Assembly (NCBI RefSeq): GCF_000378465.1
Contig: NZ_KB899910.1
Location: forward strand, 62,001-126,000
Reading direction: 5' to 3'
Length of the DNA: 64,000 bases
Source: Elioraea tepidiphila DSM 17972
GTDB taxonomy: Bacteria; Pseudomonadota; Alphaproteobacteria; Acetobacterales; Acetobacteraceae
The position numbers and the translations under genes are program-made. Position 1 is the stretch's first letter, and every line of letters starts with the position of its first letter. The notes beneath the pieces were generated by a model. It searched no databases and was not told the DNA's origin. It saw only the letters and a program-made list of their open reading frames with translations. Positions 27,825 through 36,370 of this stretch are shown one piece after another.

Positions 27825-28118
27825 TCATCCGCCGATCAGCACGGTCGGCGCGCCGGGGCCGACGACGACCCCACCATGCAGGCACTGGCTGGTCAGGCGC
27901 GCGGCCGGCAGGTTCATGATCAGCACGGTCGTGCTGCCCATCAGGATCGCATCGGGCGGGCCGACGCAGGTGCACATGTCCGTCACCCGTGCGGCCGGCA
28001 GGTTCATGATCAGCACGGTCGGCGCCCCGGGCGGCAGGATCGGCCCGCCGACATGCGGGACCGGCCCGGTGAACATCGGGCAGACATGCATGTCGGTGAC
28101 GCGGGCGGCAGGAAACAT
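27825..28118 (-). CDS. PAAR-repeat spike-tip protein
   Basis: Predicted 97 aa from ATG 28118. Three PAAR-like repeats (PAARVTDM, PAARVTDM, PAARLTSQ) with the conserved metal-site residues His/Cys in HVCP, PHVGGP, MCTCVGPP and CLHGG. PAAR proteins sharpen the VgrG trimer and can carry effectors; this one has no extension, so it is a bare tip. It follows the DUF6931-like gene by 10 bp in the vgrG operon. It contains an exact 30-bp internal DNA repeat. Confidence 0.92.
   Translation of the reverse strand: MFPAARVTDMHVCPMFTGPVPHVGGPILPPGAPTVLIMNLPAARVTDMCTCVGPPDAILMGSTTVLIMNLPAARLTSQCLHGGVVVGPGAPTVLIGG
27901..28020. repeat. two exact 30-bp direct repeats inside the PAAR gene
   Basis: Positions 27901-27930 and 27991-28020 are identical over 30 bases, 90 bp apart. 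They encode the repeated TVLIMNLPAAR segments of the PAAR fold on the minus strand. Identity at every codon position, including third bases, suggests recent homogenisation or duplication. Confidence 0.85.
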
Positions 28119-28128
28119 CGCGGGTGCC

Positions 28129-28737
28129 TCAGACCATCGGCGCGATCCGCCCGGCGCCGCCGCCGGCGATGTCGAGCGCGCTGGCCAGGAAGGCGCGCAG
28201 CGTCGCGTCCGCCTTCTCGGGGTGCTTGCGCACCGCCGCGAGGGAGACGGCACCGGCGACCGCGAGCCCGGTCAGGTGATCGCCCGGCGGCACCACGGGC
28301 TGGCCCTCGGGCGCCATCGAGCCGCCGGACCAGAAGGCGCCGATCGCGGCCCAGGCCTCGGGGGTGCGGAAGCCCGCGGCTTCCGCCTTCGCCATCGCCT
28401 GGCGGCGGTTCGGCTCCTCGGGCTTGCGCACCCAGCTCTCGGCCGCGGTCAACGCCTCGGCATCCGCGGGCGGCGGGGCCGGCTCGGTCGCGCGCGCGCA
28501 CATGCAGGCCCACCAGACCGCCTCGCGCTTCGGCAGGGCATGCGCCACCACGCGCGCGGCATCGGTCACCAGCCCGGCGCGGGTCAGCGCGTCGATCGCC
28601 GCGGGCACATCCGGGCAGCCGGCGGCGATCGTCTGCGCGTCTGGCGAGAGCTCGGCCCGCTCCAGCACCGTCTTCATGTCGGCCGCCTTCAGCTTGACCG
28701 GCGGGCGCTGAGGCGAGGCAGTGTCCTGCGTGCTCAT
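28129..28737 (-). CDS. T6SS-linked protein of unknown function (DUF6931-like)
   Basis: Predicted 202 aa, mostly helical, no signal peptide or membrane segment. I believe it belongs to DUF6931, a family seen beside T6SS genes, but I could not check this. Visible features are a repeated Ala-rich helical pattern, PKREAVWWACMCARA, and a C-terminal HPEKADATLRAFLASALDIAGGGAG. It sits exactly between vgrG (10-bp gap) and PAAR (10-bp gap), the position often held by VgrG-PAAR adaptors or cargo proteins. No catalytic motif of a known toxin is seen, so an adaptor or chaperone role is more likely; this is inference. Confidence 0.6.
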   Translation of the reverse strand: MSTQDTASPQRPPVKLKAADMKTVLERAELSPDAQTIAAGCPDVPAAIDALTRAGLVTDAARVVAHALPKREAVWWACMCARATEPAPPPADAEALTAAESWVRKPEEPNRRQAMAKAEAAGFRTPEAWAAIGAFWSGGSMAPEGQPVVPPGDHLTGLAVAGAVSLAAVRKHPEKADATLRAFLASALDIAGGGAGRIAPMV

Positions 28738-28747
28738 CGCCCCTCTC

Positions 28748-30742
28748 TCAGTTGATCATGACGATGCCGCCCTTGACCATCAGCATGGCGTCCCCGCCGA
28801 CCTTGGTCATCAGGCCCTTCGCCTCGAGCATGACGGTGCCCTCGATCTTCACCATCATGCCTTTGATCGTCACCCCCATCTGGTCGATCTTCACGCTCGA
28901 GCCGCCAACCTTGAGCGTGATCTCCTGCATCGCCTCCATCGCGATCTTGCCCAGCGGCACGTTCACGTCGTAGTTGCCCATGCCGACCTTGGTGTCCATG
29001 TTCCCCATGTCCACCTTGGTGCTGTAGTTGCCCATCTTCACCTGGACGAGGCGATTGCCCTGGTCGATGGTGACCTTGTGGTCGCCCTGGGTAACCTTGA
29101 ACTCGTAATTGCCCTTGGTGATGTGCTCCTGCTTGCCGTCCACCTTGAAGCTGCGGTTCGCCTGCACGTGGACGGTCTCGTTGTTCTTGACCAGCCGCTC
29201 GTAGTCCTTCTGCGCCTGGAAATAGACCTTCTCGCTGCCGGCCTTGTCGTCGAACCAGAACGCGTTGAAGTCGGAGCTGCCGCCGCCGGTGGAGGAGCGG
29301 GTGATGAAGCCGGTCTTGGTCTTCTCGTCCGGCAGCGGGATCGGCACGGTCTTCTGGCCGTTGTGCAGCGCGCCGATGATGACGGGCTGGTTCGGATCGC
29401 CGTCGAGGAAGCCGACCAGCACCTCCGTGCCGATGCGCGGGAAGTGGAACATCCCCCACCCCTCGCCGGCCCAGGCCTGGGCGAGGCGGCACCAGCACGA
29501 GCTGTTCTCGTCCTTCGCCCCGAGCCGGTCCCAGTGGAACTGCACCTTCACCCGGCCGAACTCGTCGACGAAGATCTCCTCGCCCGACGGCCCGACCACC
29601 ACCGCCGACATCAGCCCCGGCATCGCGGGCGGCGTCGAGCGGATCGCCGGGCGATAGGTGAGATCGGCGGGGAAGCACACCACGGAACAGCCATAGGACG
29701 GCACCGAGCGCGCATTCAGATGCGTCTCGTCCACCGCCTGGTGGCTCTGCGTCTCGACGACGAGCGCCTTGTCGGCGGAGGCATCGTCGGCATAGGTGCC
29801 GATGGTGATGCGATGGCCGGGCGCGAGCCAGGCGGAGGGGCTCGAGAAGCTGGTGCGCGAGGACTGCGCCTCGATCGCCTCGATCATGCGGGTCTTGACC
29901 GGATCGCCGTCCGAGGCCGAGGCCGCGCTGTCGCCCTTGCCGGTGGTGGCGAAGCGGCCGGGCCAGTCGAACACCTCGAACTTGTCTGCGAGCGGCCGGC
30001 CCAGCACCGAGTTGGCCTCGGCCGCAAGCACGTTCTGCGGGGCGCGGAACTCGTAATCCGCCGTCGCGACCTTGCCGGGCACCCACACCTCCTCGACGGT
30101 GGTGCCGCTGTGGGTCGCGACACCGGAGGCCGCCAGCGCCGAGACGAGCTTCGGCCCGTCGGCCTCGGGGAAGGCGTTGTTGCTGTTGCCGATCACCAGC
30201 GTATGCGCGCTGTCGGTGTGGGTGAAATACCAGAACAGACCGTCCTCCTCCATCAGCCGGCAGGCGAAATCGAAGTCGGTCTCGTTGTACTGGATGACGT
30301 ATTCCCGCTCGGGCGGATCGCCCTCCAGCTTCCACTCGTAGGCCGAGAAGCCCGCATCGCTGAACAGCGTCTCCAGAATGTCCTTCGTGGTCTTGTTCTG
30401 GAACACCCGGCAGTCCTTGGTGTGGGTCAGGAACCAGAACCACGGCACGATCTCGGCGACGTATTGGCTGTAGTCGCGGCTGGTCGCCTCGCCCGGCCCG
30501 AAGCGCACGACATAGCCATGGATGTGCCGTGCCGCGCTCTCCCTCGGCGAGATCGTGCAGGTGACCGCCTTGCCGAGGATGTCGTTCGCCGCGATCGCCG
30601 GATCGTTCGCCGCCAGATCGAGGCGGAACCGGAACAGCCTGCCGATCCCCTCCTCGCCGCGCAGGCCCTGCAGGATCAGCGCGTCGGGCCCGAGCGGCGA
30701 CGCAATCTTGAGGAGCCGGTCCTCCTGGCTCAGCGTGGCCAT
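28748..30742 (-). CDS. vgrG: T6SS spike protein VgrG
   Basis: Predicted 664 aa from ATG 30742 (MATLSQEDRLLKI). A TTG at 30805 would add 21 residues, but a promoter-like -10 lies between them. The gp27-like part contains ARHIHGYVVRF, VPWFWFLTHTKDCRVFQ, YNETDFDFACRLMEEDGLFWYF, and the gp5 OB-fold has DEFGRVKVQFHWDR and CRLAQAWAGEGWGMFHFPRIGTEVLV. The tail is a long repetitive beta-helix (KMGNYSTKVDMGNMDTKVGMG) ending without an effector domain. VgrG trimers cap the Hcp tube and are ejected. First gene of the leftward operon. Confidence 0.95.
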   Translation of the reverse strand: MATLSQEDRLLKIASPLGPDALILQGLRGEEGIGRLFRFRLDLAANDPAIAANDILGKAVTCTISPRESAARHIHGYVVRFGPGEATSRDYSQYVAEIVPWFWFLTHTKDCRVFQNKTTKDILETLFSDAGFSAYEWKLEGDPPEREYVIQYNETDFDFACRLMEEDGLFWYFTHTDSAHTLVIGNSNNAFPEADGPKLVSALAASGVATHSGTTVEEVWVPGKVATADYEFRAPQNVLAAEANSVLGRPLADKFEVFDWPGRFATTGKGDSAASASDGDPVKTRMIEAIEAQSSRTSFSSPSAWLAPGHRITIGTYADDASADKALVVETQSHQAVDETHLNARSVPSYGCSVVCFPADLTYRPAIRSTPPAMPGLMSAVVVGPSGEEIFVDEFGRVKVQFHWDRLGAKDENSSCWCRLAQAWAGEGWGMFHFPRIGTEVLVGFLDGDPNQPVIIGALHNGQKTVPIPLPDEKTKTGFITRSSTGGGSSDFNAFWFDDKAGSEKVYFQAQKDYERLVKNNETVHVQANRSFKVDGKQEHITKGNYEFKVTQGDHKVTIDQGNRLVQVKMGNYSTKVDMGNMDTKVGMGNYDVNVPLGKIAMEAMQEITLKVGGSSVKIDQMGVTIKGMMVKIEGTVMLEAKGLMTKVGGDAMLMVKGGIVMIN

Positions 30743-30772
30743 GATGTGCTCGAACGGCGGTCCATCGCCGAA

Positions 30773-30801
30773 ACTATACCCAGTCGCCGGCTCGCGGTCA
30801 C
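30773..30801 (-). promoter_or_regulatory. candidate promoter for the vgrG operon
   Basis: On the minus strand: GTGACC, a 17-bp spacer and TATAGT, with the predicted start site about 23 bp before the vgrG ATG at 30742. Its location downstream of the upstream TTG argues for the ATG as the true start. Confidence 0.45.
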
Positions 30802-30819
30802 GCAAACCCGTCGCCGGCG

Positions 30820-30853
30820 CGCGGCCCGGTCGTGGAAACGACCACGGGCCGCG
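30820..30853 (-). terminator. strong hairpin downstream of trkA, probable terminator
   Basis: A 14-base left arm and a 16-base right arm (CGCGGCCC-GGTCGT against its complement with a two-base bulge) enclose a GGAA loop. It lies about 50 bp past the trkA stop and just upstream of the vgrG promoter, so it would insulate the two leftward units. There is no clear T-tract. Confidence 0.5.
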
Positions 30854-30905
30854 GGATTGTCGCCAACTCTCACACGATGAGATGCGTCGCGGCGCATGGC
30901 GGCCA

Positions 30906-31565
30906 TCAGCCGCGGCGCTTGGCCTTGGCGCGCTTGGCGAGCATGTCGTCGTAACGGTCCGCCGGCAGAATCAGCAGCACGCGGTCGCCGGCGTGCACCT
31001 GGTCGGTCTCCGAGGGCAGGACGAAGCCGTCGCCACGGAAGATCGCGAGCGGCTTCACCCCGCGCGGCAGGTCCTTCAGCACCTCGCGCTCGGCGTCCTC
31101 CATGGTGGCGATGAAGGTGAACAGCCGGAACCCGGCCGGAATCATCTGTTCCGCACCTGTTCCTGCCCCGCCCTCGACCCGGTCCGCGATCGCCTGCGCC
31201 ATGGTCCGCTCGGGCACGAGCAGCTCGCTCAGCCCGACCTCGATCGCGACATTCTCCAGTTCCGGGTCCGAGACCTTGGGCAGCACGCGCTGGAACCCGA
31301 CCGAGCGGCCGACCAGCGCGGCCAGGATGTTGTCCTGGTCGCCGTTGGTGAGCGCGAGCAGCGCCTCGCACTCATCCGGCGCGGTCTCCTTCAGGATCGA
31401 GGGGCGGATGCCGTCGCCGGCGACGAAGGCGGCGTCCAGCCGCTCGCCGAGCTCGTCGATCCGGGCCCGGTCGCGCTCGACGATCACCACCTCATGGCCG
31501 CGCTGCGTCAGCGACTCGGCGGTCGCCACCGCCAGGTTGGACGCGCCGACGATCACCACCCGCAT
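30906..31565 (-). CDS. trkA: potassium uptake regulatory subunit TrkA (single RCK unit)
   Basis: Predicted 219 aa from ATG 31565, preceded by AGGGGAGA and 4 bp after the trkH stop. It has the RCK_N nucleotide-binding motif VVIVGASNLAVATAESL, an acidic residue after beta-2 (VIVERD), and a C-terminal RCK_C domain (FRLFTFIATMEDAEREVLKDLPRGVK ... GDRVLLILPADRY). One RCK unit only, unlike the ~458-aa double TrkA of E. coli, so it resembles KtrA. It gates the membrane subunit TrkH in response to nucleotides. Confidence 0.88.
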   Translation of the reverse strand: MRVVIVGASNLAVATAESLTQRGHEVVIVERDRARIDELGERLDAAFVAGDGIRPSILKETAPDECEALLALTNGDQDNILAALVGRSVGFQRVLPKVSDPELENVAIEVGLSELLVPERTMAQAIADRVEGGAGTGAEQMIPAGFRLFTFIATMEDAEREVLKDLPRGVKPLAIFRGDGFVLPSETDQVHAGDRVLLILPADRYDDMLAKRAKAKRRG

Positions 31566-31569
31566 CGCA

Positions 31570-33024
31570 TCATCTCCCCTCATCCTGACGCCGGCCGATC
31601 CAGGTGCGCGGATAGGCCAGCACCAGGAAGGCAACGATTTCGAGCCGGCCCACCAGCATCGTCATGGTCAGCACCAGCTTCAACCGCCAATCGAGCGCAT
31701 GCGAGGCCACCCCGGCCGAGGCGCCGCAGGTCGAAAGCGCGGAGGCGCAGTCATAGAGCGCATCGACCGGGCTGGCCCCGGCGGCCAGGAAGACGCCCCA
31801 GCTCAGCGTCAGCATCACCGCGAACAGCGTCACCACGGTCGCGGTGCCGCGGATGAGGTCGGCCTCGCCCGCACGCGTCGGAATCACGGCATGCTGCGCG
31901 AGCGCCGTGCGCGCGATCGCGCTCCGGATCAGCCGCAGCATGGCGATGAGCCGGAACATCTTGATCCCGCCCGCGGTCGAGGCCGTGTCGCCGCCGAGCA
32001 GCATCTGTACCGTCATGACCAGCTTCGAGGCAGGATCGAGCGCGCCCAGATCCAGGGTCGAGAACCCTGTGGTCGCCTGGCAGGACACCGACATCAGCGC
32101 GGCATCCCACGCGGCCTCGCGCCAGGGCAGGCCCGAGAGCAGCGTCATGGTGCCGAACAGCACCGCTGCGCCGGCGATGCAGAGACTTGCGAAGGCACGC
32201 AGTTCCGGCGCGCCCAGCACCTCGCGCCAGCGCCCCTTGCGCAGCTGCGGCCAGATCAGGAACGAGATCGCGCCGAGCGCGCCGCCCAGCATGCCGACCG
32301 CCTGCACCACCCGGCCGCCCACACCGCCGAGGCTCGCATCGGCGGTCGAGAACCCGCCGCCGCACACCGTCGTCAGGCCGTGCAGCAGCGCGTTCCATGG
32401 ATCGAGCCCGGCGGCGAGATAGAGCCCGATCCCGGCCAGCGACAGCGAGCCGTAGACGATCGTCATCGTGCGCATCCAGGCGCGCGAGCCGAGCATCACC
32501 TCCTCGGCGGTGAGCTGGTAGGACAGCCACCGTCCGGCCACCGCGCCGCGCTCCAGCGTCAGGAACAGCGCGAGCAGCACGATCATCAGCCCGCCCGACC
32601 ACTGCCCCCAGGCGCGCGCGAAGAGGAACGACCACGGCTTGTTCTCCACGCTGTCGAGCGTCGAAAGCCCGGTGGTGGTGACCGCCGAGACGCCTTCGAA
32701 CAGCGCGTCGATGAAGGGCACGCCCTCGGCCCACCAGGGCAGCGCCAGCGCCGCCGAGCCCAGCGCGAAGGCGAGCGCCGAGAGCACCATCGCCTCGTTG
32801 GCCTGCGGCACCGCCGCCGGCTTGCCGCGCGAGAGCAGCGTCCACAGTCCGAGCAGCGCTGCCAGCACGCCGGCATGCGCCGCCGCCCCTTCCCACTCCT
32901 GATCGACCAACGACACGAGCACCAGCGGGGCGTTGATTCCCGTCAGCAGCAGCGCGACCCGCCCGGTCAGCCGTGCGAGCACGCGCGGACGGACGGCGAA
33001 CGACAGGGTGGCGGTCGAGGCCAA
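31570..33024 (-). CDS. trkH: potassium uptake channel subunit TrkH
   Basis: Predicted 484 aa with about ten membrane spans. The P-loop filter regions of the SKT superfamily are visible: SAVTTTGLSTLDS, TTVCGGGFSTADAS, SCQATTGFSTLDLG and SALSTCGASAGVAS. The start used is TTG 33024, the first possible start after an in-frame TGA; there is no upstream ATG. Forms a K+ uptake system with TrkA, encoded immediately downstream. Divergent from the TAXI transporter genes across 249 bp. Confidence 0.87.
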   Translation of the reverse strand: MASTATLSFAVRPRVLARLTGRVALLLTGINAPLVLVSLVDQEWEGAAAHAGVLAALLGLWTLLSRGKPAAVPQANEAMVLSALAFALGSAALALPWWAEGVPFIDALFEGVSAVTTTGLSTLDSVENKPWSFLFARAWGQWSGGLMIVLLALFLTLERGAVAGRWLSYQLTAEEVMLGSRAWMRTMTIVYGSLSLAGIGLYLAAGLDPWNALLHGLTTVCGGGFSTADASLGGVGGRVVQAVGMLGGALGAISFLIWPQLRKGRWREVLGAPELRAFASLCIAGAAVLFGTMTLLSGLPWREAAWDAALMSVSCQATTGFSTLDLGALDPASKLVMTVQMLLGGDTASTAGGIKMFRLIAMLRLIRSAIARTALAQHAVIPTRAGEADLIRGTATVVTLFAVMLTLSWGVFLAAGASPVDALYDCASALSTCGASAGVASHALDWRLKLVLTMTMLVGRLEIVAFLVLAYPRTWIGRRQDEGR

Positions 33025-33273
33025 GGCTCACCCGCCCGGTGCGGTGTCGCGGCGTGCCGGAGAGCGGTTCGCCCGGCCGGCGAGGGCAAGGATCGTGACG
33101 GAGGACACGTGCGGCAGAGTGCGGAGGATTCGGGCAGGCTGCGGGTCAGGCCCGGACCCTAGCACGTGTCCCGCGCCGTGCACGCCGATTGACGCGAGCC
33201 GCCGGTCTGTGTCCGACTGCCGCAACGGACGGGCGCCGCATCGCCCGCGACAAGGAGCGAAGGGAGGACTGGA
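33025..33273. promoter_or_regulatory. divergent regulatory region between trkH and TAXI-TRAP genes with paired CACGTG dyads
   Basis: 249 bp without a gene. It contains GGACACGTGC at 33103-33112 and its exact reverse complement GCACGTGTCC at 33162-33171, a perfect 10-bp inverted repeat with a 49-bp spacer; each arm also holds a CACGTG palindrome. This looks like a pair of regulator binding sites. A TTGACG at about 33190 could be a rightward -35, but no good -10 follows. Confidence 0.45.
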
Positions 33274-34428
33274 ATGCTGACACGTCGCGGCACATTGGCG
33301 CTCGCGGGCGGGCTCGGCGCGGGGCTGCTCGCACGCCCGGCGATCGCCCAGACACGCACGATCCCTGGCCTGCCCGGCACCATGGTCTGGTCGGTCTACG
33401 ACGTCGGCTCGACCGGCTATGTCGAGGCCTCGGCGATCGCGGACGCGTTCGGCCGCGCCTTCGGCACGCGCGTGCGGCTGCAGCCCTCCGGCACCTCGAT
33501 CGGGCGCATCCTGCCGCTGAAGCAGAAGCGCGTGAGCCATGGCTGGCTCGCCAACGAGCTCTATTTCGCGATGGAGGGGATCTACGAATACGCCGCCCTC
33601 GACTGGGGGCCGCAGGATTTCCGCACCCTCGCCGGCCGCAAGAACTCGTTCTCGGTGGTCGCAACGAAGGAGAGCGGCATCACCAAGCCCGCGGACCTCA
33701 AGGGCAAGCGCATGGCCTATGCGCCGGCGAACTCCTCGGTGAACATCAAGGTCGAGCCGATCCTCGCCTTCGCGGGCCTCACCTGGAACGACGTGCAGCT
33801 CGTGCAGGTGCCCTCCTATGGCGCGAGCCTGCGCGCGCTGATCGAAGGGCGCGCCGACTGCGCCGGCGCCGCTCCGGCCGCCGCGGCGCTCCGCGAACTC
33901 GAAGCCTCGCCGCGCGGGATCTCCTGGGTGCAGCTCGATCCGAACAACGCCGAGGGCTGGGCGGCGGCCAAGCGGGCCGTGCCCTTCGTCGAGCCGTTCC
34001 AGGAGCCGATCGGCGCCGGGCTCTCCGAGGCGAACCCGGCCTGGCTGATGGGCTACCGCTACCCGATGATCACGGTGCCCGCGGACGCGCCCGGCGAGGA
34101 GGTCTATGCGCTGATGAAGGCGCTCGCCGAGACCTTCGACCTCTACAAGGGCGTCAACCCGATCATGCCGCGCTGGGAGATGGCGCTCGCCGGCACGCCG
34201 CCGATGGACGCGGCGTTCCACGACGATGCGGTGCGCTATCTGCGCGAGGTCGGGCAGTGGACCGCCGAACACCAGTCCTGGCAGGACACGATGCTGAAGC
34301 GCCACCGGGCGTTGCAGAAGGCCTGGGCCGAGTTCCTGCCCGACGCGCGCGGCCGCAATCTCTCCGGCGATGACCTTGCCGCCGCGTGGGGCGAGCGCCG
34401 GGCGGCCGCGCTGGCGGCGCTGAGCTGA
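33274..34428 (+). CDS. TAXI-family TRAP transporter solute-binding protein
   Basis: Predicted 384 aa. The start MLTRRGTLALAGGLGAGLLARPAIAQ is a signal peptide with a twin-arginine pair, ending AIAQ. The mature part is TAXI-like: VYDVGSTGYVEASAIADAFGRAFGTRVRLQPSGTSIGRI, ADLKGKRMAYAPANSSVNIKVEPILAFAGL, and RALIEGRADCAGA. It binds a substrate in the periplasm for the fused permease encoded 10 bp downstream. The ligand cannot be told from sequence. Ribosome binding site AAGGAGCGAAGGGAGG. Confidence 0.9.
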   Translation: MLTRRGTLALAGGLGAGLLARPAIAQTRTIPGLPGTMVWSVYDVGSTGYVEASAIADAFGRAFGTRVRLQPSGTSIGRILPLKQKRVSHGWLANELYFAMEGIYEYAALDWGPQDFRTLAGRKNSFSVVATKESGITKPADLKGKRMAYAPANSSVNIKVEPILAFAGLTWNDVQLVQVPSYGASLRALIEGRADCAGAAPAAAALRELEASPRGISWVQLDPNNAEGWAAAKRAVPFVEPFQEPIGAGLSEANPAWLMGYRYPMITVPADAPGEEVYALMKALAETFDLYKGVNPIMPRWEMALAGTPPMDAAFHDDAVRYLREVGQWTAEHQSWQDTMLKRHRALQKAWAEFLPDARGRNLSGDDLAAAWGERRAAALAALS

Positions 34429-34438
34429 GGCCCATGCC

Positions 34439-36370
34439 GTGACCGGCCCCGGCGCGAAACCGGCCGGGGCACCCGAGGAGCCGCCGTCGCGCCTGCACGG
34501 TGTGGCCTTCGCCGCCGCGTTCGTGCTGTCGGCGGCGGGCCTCGCGCTCGCGGTGAACCAGGTGTTCAACCTGGGCCTGTTCGGCTTCCGCCCGATCAGC
34601 ACGGCGTTCCACTACCTGGTCATCGGGCTGTTCGGCGCGATCGCCCTGCTCGCCGTCCCGGCCACCCGCCGGCAGGCGCATCGGGTGCCCTGGTTCGACT
34701 GGGTGCTCGCCGCGGCACTGGTCGGGCTCGGGATCTGGCTCGCGGCTTCGGCGCTGACCATCCAGTTGCGCGGCTGGAACGCTGCGGCGCCGTTCTGGCC
34801 GACCGTCCTGGCCGGCGCCTTCACCGCGATCGTGCTGGAGGGGGTGCGCCGCACCGGCGAGACCATCCTGTTCTTCGTGTGTCTGGTGTTCGGCGCCTAT
34901 CCGCTGTTCGCGGATGCGATGCCCGGCTTCCTCTGGGGCGTGCAGCTCGACCTGCCAGGCACGATCCAGGAGCACGTGTTCGGCACCGAGAGCGTGATCG
35001 GCATCCCGATGCAGGTGGTCGCCGACATGCTGATCGGCTTCCTGGTGTTCGGGGTGGTCCTGTCCGCGACCGGGGGCGCATCCTTCTTCATGAACTTCGC
35101 GCTGGCGCTGATGGGGGCGAGCCGTGGCGGTCCGGCCAAGGTCGCGGTCGTGTCCTCGGCGCTGTTCGGCATGCTCTCGGGCAGCCCGACCTCGAACGTG
35201 CTGACCACCGGCACGCTGACCATCCCGACCATGAAGCGCTGCGGCTATCCGCCCCACTACGCCGGCGCGGTCGAGGCCTGCGCCTCCACCGGCGGCGCCT
35301 TGATGCCGCCCGTCATGGGTGCCGCGGCGTTCATCATGGCGAGCTTCCTGAACGTGCCTTATGCCGAGGTGGTGCTGGCGGCCGCCCTGCCCTCGGCCCT
35401 CTACTACCTCGCGCTGTTCCTTCAGACCGACCTGTTCGCCGCACGGAACCACCTGCACGGCGTGCCGCGCGAGGAGATCCCGCCCCTCTGGCCCACGCTC
35501 GCGGGCGGCTGGTACTACCTCGCCGCGATCGTCGGCCTGACGGTGCTGCTGATCGTGTACCGGATCGAGGCGCAGGCGCCGTTCTGGGTGTCGCTGTTCC
35601 TGCTTGGGGTCGCCCTGCTCCGCCGGCGCGCCACGGGCTTCGGGCTGCGCGCCTTCGTGCGCCTCGTGGTCGAGTCCGGCGAGGCGGTCGCGCGGCTCGT
35701 GTCGCTGATCGCCGGGATCGGGCTGATCATCGGCGGAATGTCGGTGACCGGGGTAGCGAACTCGTTCTCACGCGAACTCGTGCAGTACGCGGGCGGCAAC
35801 ATCGCCTTGCTGCTGTTCTTTGGTGCGGCGACCAGCTTCATCCTCGGGATGGGGATGACGGCCTCGGCCTGCTACATCTTCCTCGCGATCGTGCTGGCCC
35901 CCGCGCTCGTCACGGCCGGGCTCGATCCGATGGCCTCGCATCTCTACGTGCTCTACTGGGGCCTGGTCTCGTTCATCACGCCCCCCGTGGCGCTCGCCGC
36001 GATCGCGGCCGCCTTCGTCGCCAAGGCGAACCCGATGCAGACGGCGGTGACCAGTCTGCGCATCGGCGTCCTGCTCCTGCTGCTGCCGGTGTTCTTCGTG
36101 CTTCAGCCGGCGCTGATCCTGCGCGGCGATCTGGGCACGATCCTGCTCGCGACCGTGACGGCCTCGGTCGCGATCCTGGTGCTCGCCTCAGCCTTCGAGG
36201 GGCACCTCTACCGCGTCGGCGCGCTTCCACCCTGGGCGCGTGTGGTGCTCGGCGCGGGTGCGCTGCTCATGCTCGCGCCCGAGCCCACCACCGATCTGAT
36301 CGGCCTCGGCATCGTCGCTGCCGGTGTGGTCGCCGCGACGCTCGCGCGGCCCGCGACCCGCTCAGGGTGA
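34439..36370 (+). CDS. TRAP transporter fused small/large permease (DctQM-type, TAXI class)
   Basis: Predicted 643 aa from GTG 34439, ten bp after the TAXI gene. About 16-17 membrane spans: the N-terminal third corresponds to DctQ, the rest to DctM, with FSRELVQYAGGNIALLLFFGAATSFILGMGMTASACYIF and LSGSPTSNVLTTGTLTIPTMKRCGYPPHYAGAVEACASTGG typical of the fused TAXI permeases. Drives Na+- or H+-coupled uptake with its binding protein. Its stop overlaps the convergent pbpC stop by 9 bp within a perfect palindrome. Confidence 0.9.
   Translation: MTGPGAKPAGAPEEPPSRLHGVAFAAAFVLSAAGLALAVNQVFNLGLFGFRPISTAFHYLVIGLFGAIALLAVPATRRQAHRVPWFDWVLAAALVGLGIWLAASALTIQLRGWNAAAPFWPTVLAGAFTAIVLEGVRRTGETILFFVCLVFGAYPLFADAMPGFLWGVQLDLPGTIQEHVFGTESVIGIPMQVVADMLIGFLVFGVVLSATGGASFFMNFALALMGASRGGPAKVAVVSSALFGMLSGSPTSNVLTTGTLTIPTMKRCGYPPHYAGAVEACASTGGALMPPVMGAAAFIMASFLNVPYAEVVLAAALPSALYYLALFLQTDLFAARNHLHGVPREEIPPLWPTLAGGWYYLAAIVGLTVLLIVYRIEAQAPFWVSLFLLGVALLRRRATGFGLRAFVRLVVESGEAVARLVSLIAGIGLIIGGMSVTGVANSFSRELVQYAGGNIALLLFFGAATSFILGMGMTASACYIFLAIVLAPALVTAGLDPMASHLYVLYWGLVSFITPPVALAAIAAAFVAKANPMQTAVTSLRIGVLLLLLPVFFVLQPALILRGDLGTILLATVTASVAILVLASAFEGHLYRVGALPPWARVVLGAGALLMLAPEPTTDLIGLGIVAAGVVAATLARPATRSG

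Noticed and set aside
27901-28020. The 30-bp repeats as a CRISPR or mobile-element remnant
   Set aside because: Only two units, in frame, and they encode repeated structural units of the PAAR fold.
1-30742. T6SS cluster as a recently acquired genomic island
   Set aside because: No integrase, tRNA, attachment repeat or shift in base composition is visible, and the neighbouring genes share the same style.
30743-30805. TTG start adding 21 residues to VgrG
   Set aside because: A promoter-like -10 lies between the TTG and the ATG, and VgrG homologues start near the ATG position.
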